Shown here one piece after another: positions 13,455 through 24,501 of a stretch of DNA of 60,000 nucleotides. The position numbers and the translations under genes are program-made. Origin of the DNA: Liolophura sinensis (lineage: Eukaryota; Mollusca; Polyplacophora; Chitonida; Chitonidae); contig NC_088300.1 of assembly GCF_032854445.1 (NCBI RefSeq), forward strand, positions 64,208,984 to 64,268,983. The letters run 5' to 3'. The stretch's first letter is position 1; every line of letters starts with the position of its first letter. The notes below the pieces were generated by a model, which was given only the letters and a program-made list of their open reading frames with translations, was not told the DNA's origin and searched no databases.

Positions 13455-13705
13455 TATTGATTTATTTCAACGGAATTACGCCGTACTCAAGAAAATTTCA
13501 CTTATTCGAAAACCGCTAGTATTATGTTGGGAGGAAACCGGATATAGCCTGGGGGAACCCATGGCCATCCGCAGATTGCTGCAAGACCTTCTCATGTACG
13601 GCCGGAGAGGAAGCCAGCATGAACTGGACTTGAACTCACAGCGACCATATTGGTGGGAGACTCCTGGGTCATCGCGCCGATCTGGTGCGCTAATCCCCTG
13701 GTACG
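13455..13705 (-). mobile_element. SINE family 1, copy 2 second element
   Basis: This is orthologous to 5690-5880 but keeps more of the tRNA-like head (to 'tcctgggtcatcgcgccgat'). The tail complement is ttacgccgtactcaagaaaa and the centre is ccatccgcagattgctgcaa. Confidence 0.8.
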
Positions 13706-13859
13706 TCCCTGCACTCTTTAGTTTTCATTCATCTAACGCTGAGCGTTGATCCCCAAACCAGTACAATCTATGTTCATTTTCAAATTGTCTTCTGAAATTT
13801 CTGCCTTCGTAAGACTGAAGGTCTTGTTTTGAGCCTCGTCATCGAGGACCCCTAACATC

Positions 13860-14015
13860 ATGAAGCTTCCAAAGAGGAGCCGTCTCCTGAGAAATAGAAA
13901 CAACTGTGGAAAGCTGGTTCCGAGTAGAGACGCAAGTCGCCAGAGACTCGGCATTGAGTTCAAGACAAATGTCAAACCAACCAATTATCGATCACCTATG
14001 GTCATAAAAGGATAA
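13860..14015 (+). other. Small ORF (51 codons) in a near-identical block, copy 2
   Basis: This is the counterpart of 5928-6083, with the same start, the same length and stop TAA. Upstream, copy 2 has a run resembling a splice acceptor (ctgccttcgtaag) that copy 1 lacks, because the SINE lies directly before the block there. No third copy is available, since copy 3 is truncated before this point. Function is unknown. Confidence 0.3.
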
Positions 14016-15919
14016 GATTTGCCCATGGGTCTGTAAACTAGGATGGCCTTATCTCAGCTGCTTGGATCGTTAGTCACCCAAGGGCCGGAGACCATATACA
14101 ACCTTGACGTCCACGGCACTGATACAATTGATTTAAGACAATGTATCCGGCGAACGTGTTACTACATGGGAGTACTTTAGCATAGCTGACTAGTTTCTGT
14201 ATTAACCCCTCGGCGCTTCGCACTGACCCATGTTAAGACAAACTGTGCTAATTAAATCAGATCGAATTTATAGGGCGTTCTCCCCGACACATCCTACCTT
14301 CTGTATCAGTCAAGCGCATAATCACTCTTAAACGAACGAAAGGAACTTTTTGCGATAAACCTTCAATATTGAACTTGTTCTGAGTGCTTGAAGTTTGTGT
14401 ATTCCTATATGTCGCATACCAGCTAGCTCGGTTTTTTTCTCATCTTCGACTGCCACCTGGTGAACTCGGCTGAGAAACCATTTCTTACGTAGTCATTCAA
14501 CGCACGAACTACTCACAGTCTCGATGTATATAAAGTTTGATTAATCTTTTCACACGAACCATATTATTCAAATGGCTTCAGCCTTTGCATTGTCTCGACT
14601 TATATATAAGTTTTTTAACCGGCAGTATAATTATACTTACAAAGCAACCAGGATACCCAAATCTATAGCTTTATAAAGACATATAGGTTGACGTCAGGAC
14701 CATTACTATTTAAACCCAGATACTAGAATCCAATTTGACCACAATATGACTGAAATGATGCTAAAGGCAATATGGCGCTAGATCCAAATCATTTCTTCCT
14801 GAAATCTAGTTTTATAACACAATATAGGGTGACGTCGGCACTATTTCTTTGTAAACTAGAAATCTAGTTTCCTAAGAGCATATATAAGCTGATGTTCGTA
14901 CACGTCTCCTGTCTTTAAATAACAATCGAGAACAAAATGGCGGCGTCTATTATAAGTAAACTTATACAAACCGCTGTAACAATCTGAAGACTTATCGATG
15001 CCCCAAACTTCTTTGTCTTAAATTATATTCCATTTATTAGATAATGTGGGTCACTACTGATGGCTTCTGATACACTCACCTGATATCACCTTGGCATTCT
15101 AAACCTGTGTTAACTTAGTTTACTGTTACAGTATCTTATGCCGGAGTTAATCCTTACAGGGACATAAGGATTCAGTGATGTACCCAGCTTAGCACCGACC
15201 AACACCCGCCTTATCGAAATCATGGACTTTCCTCCAAGTCAGCTTCACAAGACCATTTCCGCACAATCTCATTTATTCACAGCTTTCTTAATGACTGGCC
15301 AATCCTCTTTCTTTCCGGACTGAATCTAGGTTTAATGACTTTATCGGGAACATATTAACTTTTGGCCCGTTCGCTGTCGCCCATGGCTATATAGCCTGAC
15401 GTACAGATGTTTCATCGATAGAGTCTGACTTCCACAAATTCTTTATCTGCCACAACGGCTCGCACCCCATTCAGGTTATAGCCTGAATATGTTTTCAGAC
15501 GCATTTTAGGTGTCCGTAGCAAAGCTCTCAGAATTAACTCCAAGGAACAATTTCGGGTAAACGGAAAAGGGAGTTTAATTCCGTTGCCGTTTAGTTTAGT
15601 GCCATTAATTGTATTAAATCTCCGAAAAAAAGCAAATCCATGACGTATATTGTAAACGCCGGTAATACATTTGTAAAGGTTAATATAAAGCAGTGCTTTA
15701 TTGCACCACCAGCATTAAAACCATGCAGTAATCAATCAGTCAGTCAGTACAAGGCTATTATACATCGGTTAGCATTGCCTGTGACACATATTTCTGTGTT
15801 CTGTGTGGTGTAATACTGATGCACATAGACAAGACAAGTGTGTCTGTGACAACTCTTTGGCGCACTCCTATGTTCCCTTATAGTTCATGTGTTCTTCATG
15901 ATGCACTAGACCAGGCCGC

Positions 15920-16136
15920 GGGATTACGAAACGATCCTAGACTTATTCAAAGATTCAAACCCCTTTAAAATTGTTATTTCTTACGTAACAAAGTCAAAAT
16001 ATTGCTGGACAACTTAAACTCCAGGTAAGTTATTGCACAACAAATTTCAGCTAATATAAAGGAAAGGAGTATACCAAATTTAATAGTTGAAGTTTTGACT
16101 TAAGTCTAGAAATACTTCGTTATCCCCGGGCCTGAA
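15920..16136. mobile_element. MITE-like element private to copy 3
   Basis: This stretch of about 217 bp replaces continuous sequence in copy 2. Its ends form an imperfect terminal inverted repeat: the left end gggattacgaaacg...ctagactt pairs with the right end, whose complement reads ggggataacgaag...ctagactt. It has no coding capacity. The length, inverted ends and presence in one copy only suggest a nonautonomous DNA transposon. Superfamily and target-site duplication are not clear. Confidence 0.5.
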
Positions 16137-18520
16137 GCCGGGATCTCAGCTCTCGGGTTGCCTTGAACATTGTCTTTCAGTATATGGCGGATGCAACTAA
16201 GATGAACATGCTGAACATTTGTCACATGCAGTTAACCGCGAACAAACGCTTTGTTACTTATGTATTTGTAAGAAGCAAATTCAGTTGAGTGAGAGTTACA
16301 CGTAAAGGCCACACCGTTTTGGCTGCACATAACAATGCTTTGTACAACACGATCATTATTTAAACTGTCGTGAATTTTGTGATTTATTGATGGATTGATT
16401 CACTGATTGGAGTTTAACGCCGTGTTCAATAATTTCTCACTCTGATGAAGGGGTTCACGTTTATGTGTGGAGGGAAAGTGCAGTGTCAGGGGTAAACAAC
16501 CGATCTTATCTTAGAATGAAACGCCAATATATATAACGATGATTAATAATAACTGATATCAGTTTAACTCTGTAATAGTTAAACATGTGACAATGATAAT
16601 AATTTCTTGGAAATTCGTTTTGCGCAACCCCAAAATGTGACAATAAAGCCATAGTCACAGCGGCCATTTACAGAAATAGCAGTAGGTGATACATGTATAA
16701 TCATTGTATATTCGTCATTCGGAGGTTAAAAACTGTTCAGATTCAACAGATGCATCAGTTAATGGACGATTTGCCAAAAAGAAACTCGATCTAACTTATA
16801 AACAAGGAGATCAATTCTCGACATGTTTTCCTTTAGGGTTTTTATTACTGATGCATTTTTATGAATAGGCATATGGCTTTGTACGCAAAGGAAGTGACCT
16901 GGTTGCATTGGTCATACGGCAATTTCCCTTCCCGATTTTTCTTACTGCAGTCCACGATAACTCCTTCATTCTCGAGCTTTCCATCAATAATTTATTCCTC
17001 CCTTAAAGTTGATACAAGTCGCAAGTGCGCGTAGCTTTATCAAGGGGTTTTGTTTACAAGAAACACGTTAGCGCTGTTTATCGATTGTATTCAGTGCTGG
17101 ACAAGTGATCCTCATGCCTCCAATACGTGAGAACTAATCAACACCGGCCACGCTAGGTGCGGCTGATTACGAGTCACCGGAATTGGAACCATGTTGTGAA
17201 TTTGGCGAATCATTTCAAACAGATTGTGACTCGTGTCTTGCCTCATGTAAGTCTAGGAACTATGCTCATAGGGTATGCAATGTGGACAGAAGAAGTACGC
17301 AGCGAAGGAATGGACATGGAGTCTGATTGTACCAGCTGACACATATTCGCGTACTATACATGAACAATATAAAAGTTCCTTTTTCCTTTAAATATGTACA
17401 TCTAAGGCCCGATTGTTACAGACATACACCTTATCAAGTCCTCTGTGGCGCAAATGAGGTTGATACTGGAATAACGTTACAAAAATATAATGGCTGCCGG
17501 CCACGTTGAACAGGTGTCAAACCATATATACTTCATAACCTGGGATATATAGACCTTCCTGTGTGGCAAAGGTATAGTTTAATACGAGGTCGTATATTGC
17601 AGACATATGTTCCATCTGTTCTCATTTGTTAAAGTTACAATCACCAATACAAATGTTTTTGGAACGATTACGTGAGCTGCCCTGATATTCATTTCTCACA
17701 TGTATAGATATATTATGAGGAGAAAAAAATGTACCTCCATTCTGAAGTCGTCTGTCCATAAGCGGACACCATTAATGAACCTATATACACATTTCCACTT
17801 ATGCATTTGAATTATAATTTGATGTAGAGCGGGATATTACCATTTATGTATATAACACAAATGCTGCCCAAAGCAGCTTGAGCCGTCTTCACCCACTAAC
17901 ATGTTAAAGCGAAAATGTCGCCGCATCTTGGGAACCATTGGCTAATTGTTTGCGACCGAGGGAGGGTTAAAATCACCACTTAGCTGTTTTCCATTAAAAC
18001 ATGTGCACCCTATTATTGATAATGCCTTTCTTTCCTCTCGCTTTGTGTGGCCGCCCCGGTAGAGGATGTTTTTGTAAACAGTAATACTTTTAACTATTTC
18101 GCGACAAGCATTTCTATAAAAAAAAACATTGTGTTGCAAAGTTCGAGTTTTGAAATAATAAAGCAAAGCCTCAAAACCGCACGTATATCTATCTGAAGGA
18201 ATCTCCATCCCTCTCTGTCTGTATATTTCTTTTTCGATTTTCTCGGCAATCTTTTATCCGATCTACTTTATCCTATCTTCTTTACTGTCGCGTGTATGAT
18301 GAGGGCCCGGCAAAATATGACCTAGCGAGAGTAAAACATCTTCTGGCATATATTACATAAGGAAGGGACGTTTTACACGGGCACTGCACTTAAAATTAAA
18401 CTTGTTCTTATCACGACAGATGAAATGACTTGTCTAGCAACCTTTATACATGGATTATATCTGTTATTACTATTTCAGAGAAAAACAAGCTTTTTGAGTG
18501 TTATTCCCGCTATGTACTTT

Positions 18521-18566
18521 AATTTATTTATTTATTCGATTGGTGTTTTACGCCGTATTATACGTT
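18521..18566 (-). mobile_element. SINE tail fragment, copy 3
   Basis: Orthologue of 10385-10430; a family-1 tail (gattggtgttttacgccgta) that breaks off at the same place. Confidence 0.6.
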
Positions 18567-19494
18567 TATATACTGTATAAGTAAAATATGGGTGAAATGA
18601 AATGAAATAAAATACGTGCCCTTTATGGAGCACGAGCTTATTGTGAAACCATTACAGAAGCAAGTGATAGCATGAAGTGTCCGGTGTATATAAGTTTTTA
18701 CACAGGGGAAAACGTTTTCTATTAAAGACTTTGTTTGACACATTAACAAAAGTTACGTCAAACATGTTTCAAGATTTTCCACTTTCAGCCTAATGAGGAA
18801 GTTTGTAAATCGTGATTTTCGAACTTTGTGTGTTTTCTTTGTACAGTTTAAAGATGTTTAATACATATATGACAACGGTAAAGGCAAAGACAAAGATTGG
18901 CGAGACCTCCAGACAAACACTAATTAAGGTTTCTAAAATCCAACTTTTAAAACAAACATAATATTTTTAAACAGTGGTATGTGTACACAGTAAATAACTG
19001 CTGTAGCTGGCTTAACATAAGTAAATTAAGAAAGCAAAGACATCTTGAGTAAAGATACATGGTACCCCCATTAGAGAACGTTTTGTAAATTTCATATTCG
19101 ACCAAAGACATTAAAGAGACAGGCAACCGACATCTAAAACGAGATATCTAACAAACAACAAGAAAGAAGCAAGAAAGATGCCCAGAGCAGTCGACGGAAT
19201 CCTGGTCCACATTACAGTGCGCTGAACATGACAACATATGTGAAGATATTGAAAAGATTTGCATACCAATCATTGCAACCATAAAGTGTCCTTACCAACC
19301 AAACACATGGACACCAGCCAGAGCCTCGTCGTTACAAGACTACATTTGTGTTACACAAATTTTTTCAACATTTCCCGAATGAAACACATACCTTCCCAAA
19401 GGTAAGACAATTCCTAGTCTCAGATACCGCACATGGTTACAAATCTGCCAGAATTCAAGAAAAATAACTTATTATATTTCTTGATAATAATTAT

Positions 19495-19737
19495 TTATTC
19501 ATTTGATTGATGTTTTACGCCGTACTCAAGAATATTTGACATATGCGACGGCGGCCAACATTATGGTGGGAGGAAACCGGGCAGTGCCCGGGGAAAACCC
19601 ACGACCATCCACAGGCTGCTGACAGACTTTCCCACTTACGACCGGAGAGGAAGCCAGGATGAGATGGGCTTGAACTCACAGCGACCGCATTGGTGAGAGG
19701 CTTCTGGGCCATTACGCTTCGCTAGCGCGCTAACCAA
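19495..19737 (-). mobile_element. Full-length SINE family 1 with target-site duplication
   Basis: This nearly complete element has tail complement, centre (ccatccacaggctgctgaca) and tRNA-like head (agcgcgctaaccaac). It is flanked by a 15-base direct repeat, cttgataataattat, at 19480-19494 and 19738-19752. The insertion is absent from copy 2, where the sequence runs on at 11540-11570. The clean duplication marks a retrotransposition after the tandem units formed and fixes the boundaries of this family. Confidence 0.9.
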
Positions 19738-19787
19738 CTTGATAATAATTATATTATATGACTTTAATACAATCATTAAAGGATCAT

Positions 19788-20225
19788 TTCTTAAAATATC
19801 CATTTATATTCCGGGATATTAGTATGTATAAAATCTGAAGTGACGATAATTCTTGGTCCTCCCTTAAAATATCCATTTATATTCCGGGATATTAGTATGT
19901 AACAACTCTGAAGTGCAGATAGTTCTTGATCCTCCCTTAAAATATCCATATATATTCTGGGATATTAGTATGTATAAACTCTGAAGTAACGATAGCTCTT
20001 GATCCTCCCTTAAAATATCCATATATATTCCGGGATATTAGTATGTAACAACTCTGAAGTGACGATAGTTCTTGATCCTCCCTTAAAATATCCATATATA
20101 TTCCGGAATATTAGTATGCAACAACTCTGAAGTGACGATAGTTCTTGATCCTCCCTTAAAATATCCATATATATTCCGGGATATTAGTATGTATAAACTC
20201 TGAAGTGACGATAGTTCTTGGACCC
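19788..20225. repeat. 73 bp tandem array, six copies
   Basis: Copies begin at 19788, 19861, 19934, 20007, 20080 and 20153, each a 73-base period starting (cc)cttaaaatatcc. Copy 2 of the large unit holds a single version at about 11613-11690, so this is a local expansion inside copy 3. Copies alternate loosely between 'gtataaa' and 'gtaacaa' variants. Each contains a partly palindromic AT-rich core (atattccgggatat). Confidence 0.9.
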
Positions 20226-21317
20226 ATCTCTAATTATGGACGTGTGACTGGGGACAGTAACAATAAGATCTACTGTGGAGGCCATGTGATGAATAATTAT
20301 AATGTAACACCAGCCATGTCTGTCAGCCTGGATTTGTACAGATTACAAAACCGGTCGTTTCCAAACCTCATTTATCTTAACGTAGACCCCCCCAGAGAAC
20401 CGACGTGCTGTCCAGTAAGTATAGCCTTTGTATTGGTCATCGTGTTTAGTGCGTGTCTGCAATTCTCAGTCCTGAACTTAAGATCTGGCCTCGTCCCTGT
20501 TACATGCGGACAAACATTCGGGGAATTCACCCACTTAGCCTGCATATATGGTTGCTATCAGTATGTCGTTTTTTCACTAATGATATCGTGGGCAATCATA
20601 ATGATGAAGTATAGGAATCTAGCCTTTTGTCACAATTGCACTGGATTCAGCTATGTGAGATCAGCTGCAAATTAGGTAGTTCACGTTCATCAGAAGTTAG
20701 ACATCAGCAATATGCCTTTTGTTTAGGAATTAACCACTTGTTCCTGATGGTTCAGTGAAGTCTGCTGTAAAGTGCGATACGCCCTGAAAACTTTAACAGA
20801 ATAGCCAGCATCCAAAGTGACGGGTCACCAGCTACATGGTCCTGGTCATTGCAAATGGCGGGAAGGTTTTATAAATGGCGGTTTCATGAGATTTTAATAA
20901 AAATTGGTTCCCTTTCTTTCGTTGTGCGGAATGACGAAGCATGCCCTCTGTAGTCACGATGAAACAGACGAAGCCGCAAAAAATAGCTGGTTGACGATAA
21001 AATTGGCCGCCAGGTCTGATGGAAATAAAATCCGTTCTAAATGCCCACTGTTTAGAGCGGAAAATAAGGGAGCGATAAAGAGCACATATTTCAGGCAAAC
21101 GATAATAACTTTGTTTGTATCTGTGTCTTTTATTTTATGGCTTAGACTCTCTTCTTTTCATGACGAATTTCACATAATACCACTGAGAGCAAAGATAATC
21201 AAATCATGTCAGTATAGTGACATGATCAGAGTATATTTCAAAAACATCCTTATGTTTCTTTGGTAACCATATATAAATAAAAATGGATTCATCACGCAGG
21301 CATTAGGTCATTATTAC

Positions 21318-21432
21318 ATAACGTCACAATACACGGGTAATAACGGAACGTCATAATCAATGACGTTCGTTAAAATCCGGTGTTTTTCGAGTGTTCCCGT
21401 TCAGTTGCCACGCGTAAATCCCTGACGTAACA
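21318..21432 (+). promoter_or_regulatory. Cluster of four CRE-type hexamers
   Basis: TGACGT or its complement occurs at 21321-21326, 21348-21353, 21361-21366 and 21423-21428, in unique sequence between the tandem array and the 22251 gene. TGACGT is the half-site core bound by CREB/ATF bZIP factors. Chance alone would give far fewer than one hit in this span. No clear TATA box was seen. It probably serves the gene downstream, but that is inference from position. Confidence 0.4.
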
Positions 21433-21479
21433 ATAGATGGTCTTTTGCCGCCAGTTGTAAGGTGGTCTCCCTTTTCACG

Positions 21480-21534
21480 GCGTGTCGCTTCCAGCTTTCA
21501 GGCGGGTGCAAATTTAAACCAGTAGTTTTCTTAG
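21480..21534 (+). other. Possible 5' UTR exon
   Basis: A strong splice donor (ttag|gtgagtata) at 21534/21535 lies about 100 bp after the CRE cluster and upstream of the 22251 coding gene. A noncoding first exon ending here would fit. The transcription start is not visible. Confidence 0.35.
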
Positions 21535-21772
21535 GTGAGTATATCCGTAAAACCTATTGCGTTCTCTTTACAGCTTGTGTTATTTGGGCAAATTAGAAAC
21601 TTTCCCGTCTGAAGTAATTCGAGTCTAGGCTGTGTATTCTATTGTTCTTTTCTGCTTTTGCAATGATGGTTTGTGAACAAACTGAAAACACTGTACTCAT
21701 ATATTGCAAGAAAATAACAGTATATGTCCGGAGTGGAATAAGTCGCTATCGCGCGGGAGGAGATATCCTTAG

Positions 21773-21824
21773 GATATGGATTCTGGAAACAATCGTTACT
21801 GCTCAAAAAACAAAAGTAGGACCG
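21773..21824 (+). CDS. Possible upstream coding exon (MDSGNNRYCSKNKS...)
   Basis: An ATG at 21776 opens a short Ser/Arg/Gly-rich frame. Phase-1 GT sites at 21825, 21834 and 21852 would each join in frame to an acceptor at 22245 (tgttgtag|ga), where the frame of the 22251 ORF continues upstream. An acceptor-like ccttag ends at 21772. The donors are weak, so the first GT is only my preferred choice. If real, the protein starts 16 or more residues before the ATG at 22251. Confidence 0.3.
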
Positions 21825-22250
21825 GTAGGAGCGGTAGATCCAGTAGATCTGGTTCGTAATGAAATTTCCAAACTAGAAATACCATTGTATAAATGTTAAT
21901 GAATAAGGAATAGATGCATTTAGGCCGTGCACGACAGGTCACAATGGAAGTGTTGGGCATAATATGCATGTGAATTTGGTTGGGGCGCAATCAAAACTAT
22001 TTAAAGTTAAGTCAGCATTTTCCTTATACCGCTTTTTTTTTACCAGATGCCTCAGTGTCGTTTGTGAAATGTTTATAACTAAATATGTTGGGATGCTCTA
22101 TCCTTTTTTGAACGATATATGACACATCAGATTCCCCTCGACTAAAACTTTTCTAAAATCCACATACCATTTCTCTCACCCAATACCTCATATATAGAAT
22201 ATTTCCTGTTACACCAATTTGACAGCATAGTTGCCTGTGTTGTAGGAGGA

Positions 22251-24501
22251 ATGGCGGGTCGGCGCAGGTCTTGCTTTGTCCCGTGGGTAGGTCCAATCCG
22301 ACCATCCCCGGAGTACACATCTGCTGATCAAATACTATCCCTGGGAGAAAATGGGGTTATTACACACCGGTTGGTCACCACCCGACCCAACAGGCCTAGG
22401 GCTCAAAGATTCACGGCGACTAATCACATCGGGCCTCTGTTGTCCGGCTCTGATTCGAGCCAGGCTCGGGGTTATAACCGGCGCAATACAGACAGAGCTT
22501 CACTCGATTGCCTCACAAACAGTTTATCAAAATACATCTCAGGCAGAACTTCACGCGGGCGCACTCGAGGCGGAAACTCGCCAGGGCAGGACATAACCTC
22601 AGGCAGAACATCACCGAGACATGCTTCAAGTCGAATTTCCCCAGGGTATACATCAGACAGAGCCTCGTCAGGGTACACCTCAGGAAGAGCGTCACCAGAG
22701 CACTCTTTAGGAAGAGCCTCACCAGAGCACACTTCAGGCAGAACCTCACCACGGAACACCTCATGCAGTTCTGCACCAGGCTGTGACTCAGACAATGCCT
22801 TATCAGGGTATACTTCCGGCAGAACTTCGCCGGGATATCGTTCTGATCATTCTAGCATCCTGTCCCTGGTTTCTATAATGAGCATGAACATGCAACCAGC
22901 AGAGTCAAATTCCCAGCAACTGCATCCAGATCGGGAATGGTCCTTCACGGACATTGACATTCATGCTATCGTTGACCGGGATTTTCGTTTTATCACTATC
23001 ACCCCTTCCACCAGCGAGGACGGCATGAACAGCGACCTGCCAACGGGCAGGCGTCGCCAATCCTGGAGCGAGGACGAAAAACAATACCTAATACAAGCCA
23101 TGGGCAGAGCCCTAGCGATTAAGGCCATGGAAGACGCGGAGGAGGAGATCGTAGCTATGGCTAGAAAGTGCCCATATTCCATTGGTGCTGACTTATCCAG
23201 CACCGAAGTCTCAGCTCAACAAGAGAGGAACAAAATACGATCTAAGCTTTTCGAGAAATTTCAGGAAAGATACTCCCAGGCGACGTGTCTCAGAGATCAG
23301 ACCGACAACAGGTCATGTCCATCTCTTCCAAGCCAACATCAGCCAGGTAAGACACAGCGGTATTTATCTATGACCTTTTTACCTCGATATATAACTATGT
23401 ATATAGAAATAGAATACTTTCACGGAAATTCCCTCGGCATTTTCCATTTCAGAGTACTGCGGAGGATCTCTTCTAGTGGATTATAACACCTTCCTTTCTC
23501 CAGCACAAAAAACTGCTTGGCTAAGCGGAGAATTCGACACAGCTGAAAGGGAACCAACTCAAGATGAGATCCACCAGGTGGACCCGTATAACCTGGGTAT
23601 GCATACAACCTTGTCCAACGAAAGGCGGTGCCATGAACAAGATGGATCCAGTTACTATGATTACAGTGATGAAATGAACAAAGAATATCGACGCAAAAGC
23701 CTCAGATATATCAGCGACCCTTCCATGAGCAGCAGTTCGGAATTGTCTGATGCTCTCAGATGGGAGTCAGGGGCCCCTACATCAGTGCCAGGGTCCCCAG
23801 CCAGACAAAGGCAAACAACAGAGCAAAGTTGTCACAGGAAACATGGTCATGCCAGCAGTAGATCGTTCCGACTTTTCAGCCACCCACACAGGACACAAGG
23901 CAGCAAAAAGAGATCCTCTGGCAGAGTCACCGGAGATTTCTCGCGCCAGTACCTTCAGGATCATGCCCATCTGACTTCAGATTGCAATTTGAGACGAGTC
24001 TTACGTTATACCAATAGATCCAGGCTACCATCGTCGGACTACACCAACCAAAGATATAACATGAGCGGTTCACCGCAAACATCTCTGTCCATAGAGTACG
24101 ATTCAATCCACCGCACATCTCACCACAAGAACGCATTCCAGACCCGTGACAACCCTGAGGTAGATGCAGACAGACATGGAAGTGTCACTAGTCACGTCAT
24201 CGCAGACAATGTTTCCTCCAGGCCGCACGATCCAGGCATCTTCCGCGGCCATTCCACACATCGTGTCACCGACTATTTTGACTGCCGACCACCCAGAAGT
24301 ATGCAGGGAAGACTACCCAGTTCGTTCTGCCCCCATAACTCCGGGCACCTAGACAGAAGGCTTGATGAAATCCGCAGACAAATCCACCATGGGTTGGCAG
24401 AACAGAGGGGCGCAGTACCAACGCACTCGGCCCAGGGAATCCGAAAATATCACGAGAAAGGCTCTCTCGTATTGGACCTTTCACCATCTAAACGGACATA
24501 A
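22251..24501 (+). CDS. Low-complexity Ser/Arg/Pro-rich protein, 714 aa, two exons
   Basis: Exon 1 is 22251-23346 and exon 2 is 23453-24501. The 106 bp intron has donor G|gtaag and acceptor ttccatttcag, and the two long frames join in phase (phase 1, giving Glu at residue 366). Residues about 116-205 form a 9-residue repeat near TSGRTSPGY, about nine copies, rich in Ser-Pro sites that proline-directed kinases could modify. Next comes a possibly folded segment (about 255-350) with WSEDEKQYLIQAMGRALA and an acidic helix-like run, then a His/Arg/Ser-rich tail. No signal peptide or membrane segment is seen. I do not recognise the family. The length of both ORFs and the clean phase-preserving splice support a real gene, possibly lineage-specific. 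Confidence 0.7.
22596..22850 (+). repeat. 27 bp in-frame coding repeat
   Basis: About nine degenerate 27-base copies encode the 9-residue TSGRTSPxx motif within the 22251 gene. Because the period is a multiple of three, other frames and the antisense strand are also open here, which produces shadow ORFs on both strands. Confidence 0.75.

Larger units (their letters stand above)
7381..15306. repeat. Tandem 7.4-7.9 kb unit, copy 2
   Basis: This is the second copy and the longest. It matches copy 1 in order and orientation: the start block, the 8097 ORF region (394 in copy 1), the 8997-9305 block (2002-2308), the 11820-12030 block (3980-4200), the SINE pair at 13146-13705 (5320-5880) and the well preserved 13815-14160 block (5885-6235). 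It lacks the 749-1303 block of copy 1. It has extra sequence, for example 14180-14390, that is absent from copy 1. Shared SINEs at the same place show that those insertions came before the duplication. Confidence 0.85.
15307..21110. repeat. Tandem 7.4-7.9 kb unit, copy 3 (truncated)
   Basis: This third copy is more diverged. It follows copies 1 and 2 to about 21110, where the match to 4935-4985 of copy 1 ends. The last third of the unit, including the ancestral SINE pair, is missing. Private changes are a MITE-like insertion (15920-16136), a SINE with target-site duplication (19495-19737) and a 73 bp tandem expansion (19788-20225). An ORF of 156 codons at 20205-20675 has a hydrophobic stretch, but its tail frame is not kept in copies 1 and 2. 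The array stops about 200 bp before the promoter-like region of the next gene. Confidence 0.8.

Noticed and set aside
19788-20225. Regular repeats considered as a CRISPR array
   Set aside because: The 73 bp units are contiguous with no unique spacers, and the genome is eukaryotic.
20205-20675. 156-codon ORF with a hydrophobic segment in copy 3
   Set aside because: Copies 1 and 2 share only part of the frame, their C-terminal parts shift frame, and the start lies inside the 73 bp tandem array.
22472-22795. Antisense ORF of 107 codons in the 22251 gene
   Set aside because: It is produced by the 27 bp coding repeat, whose period keeps several frames open. The sense strand has the splice-supported gene.
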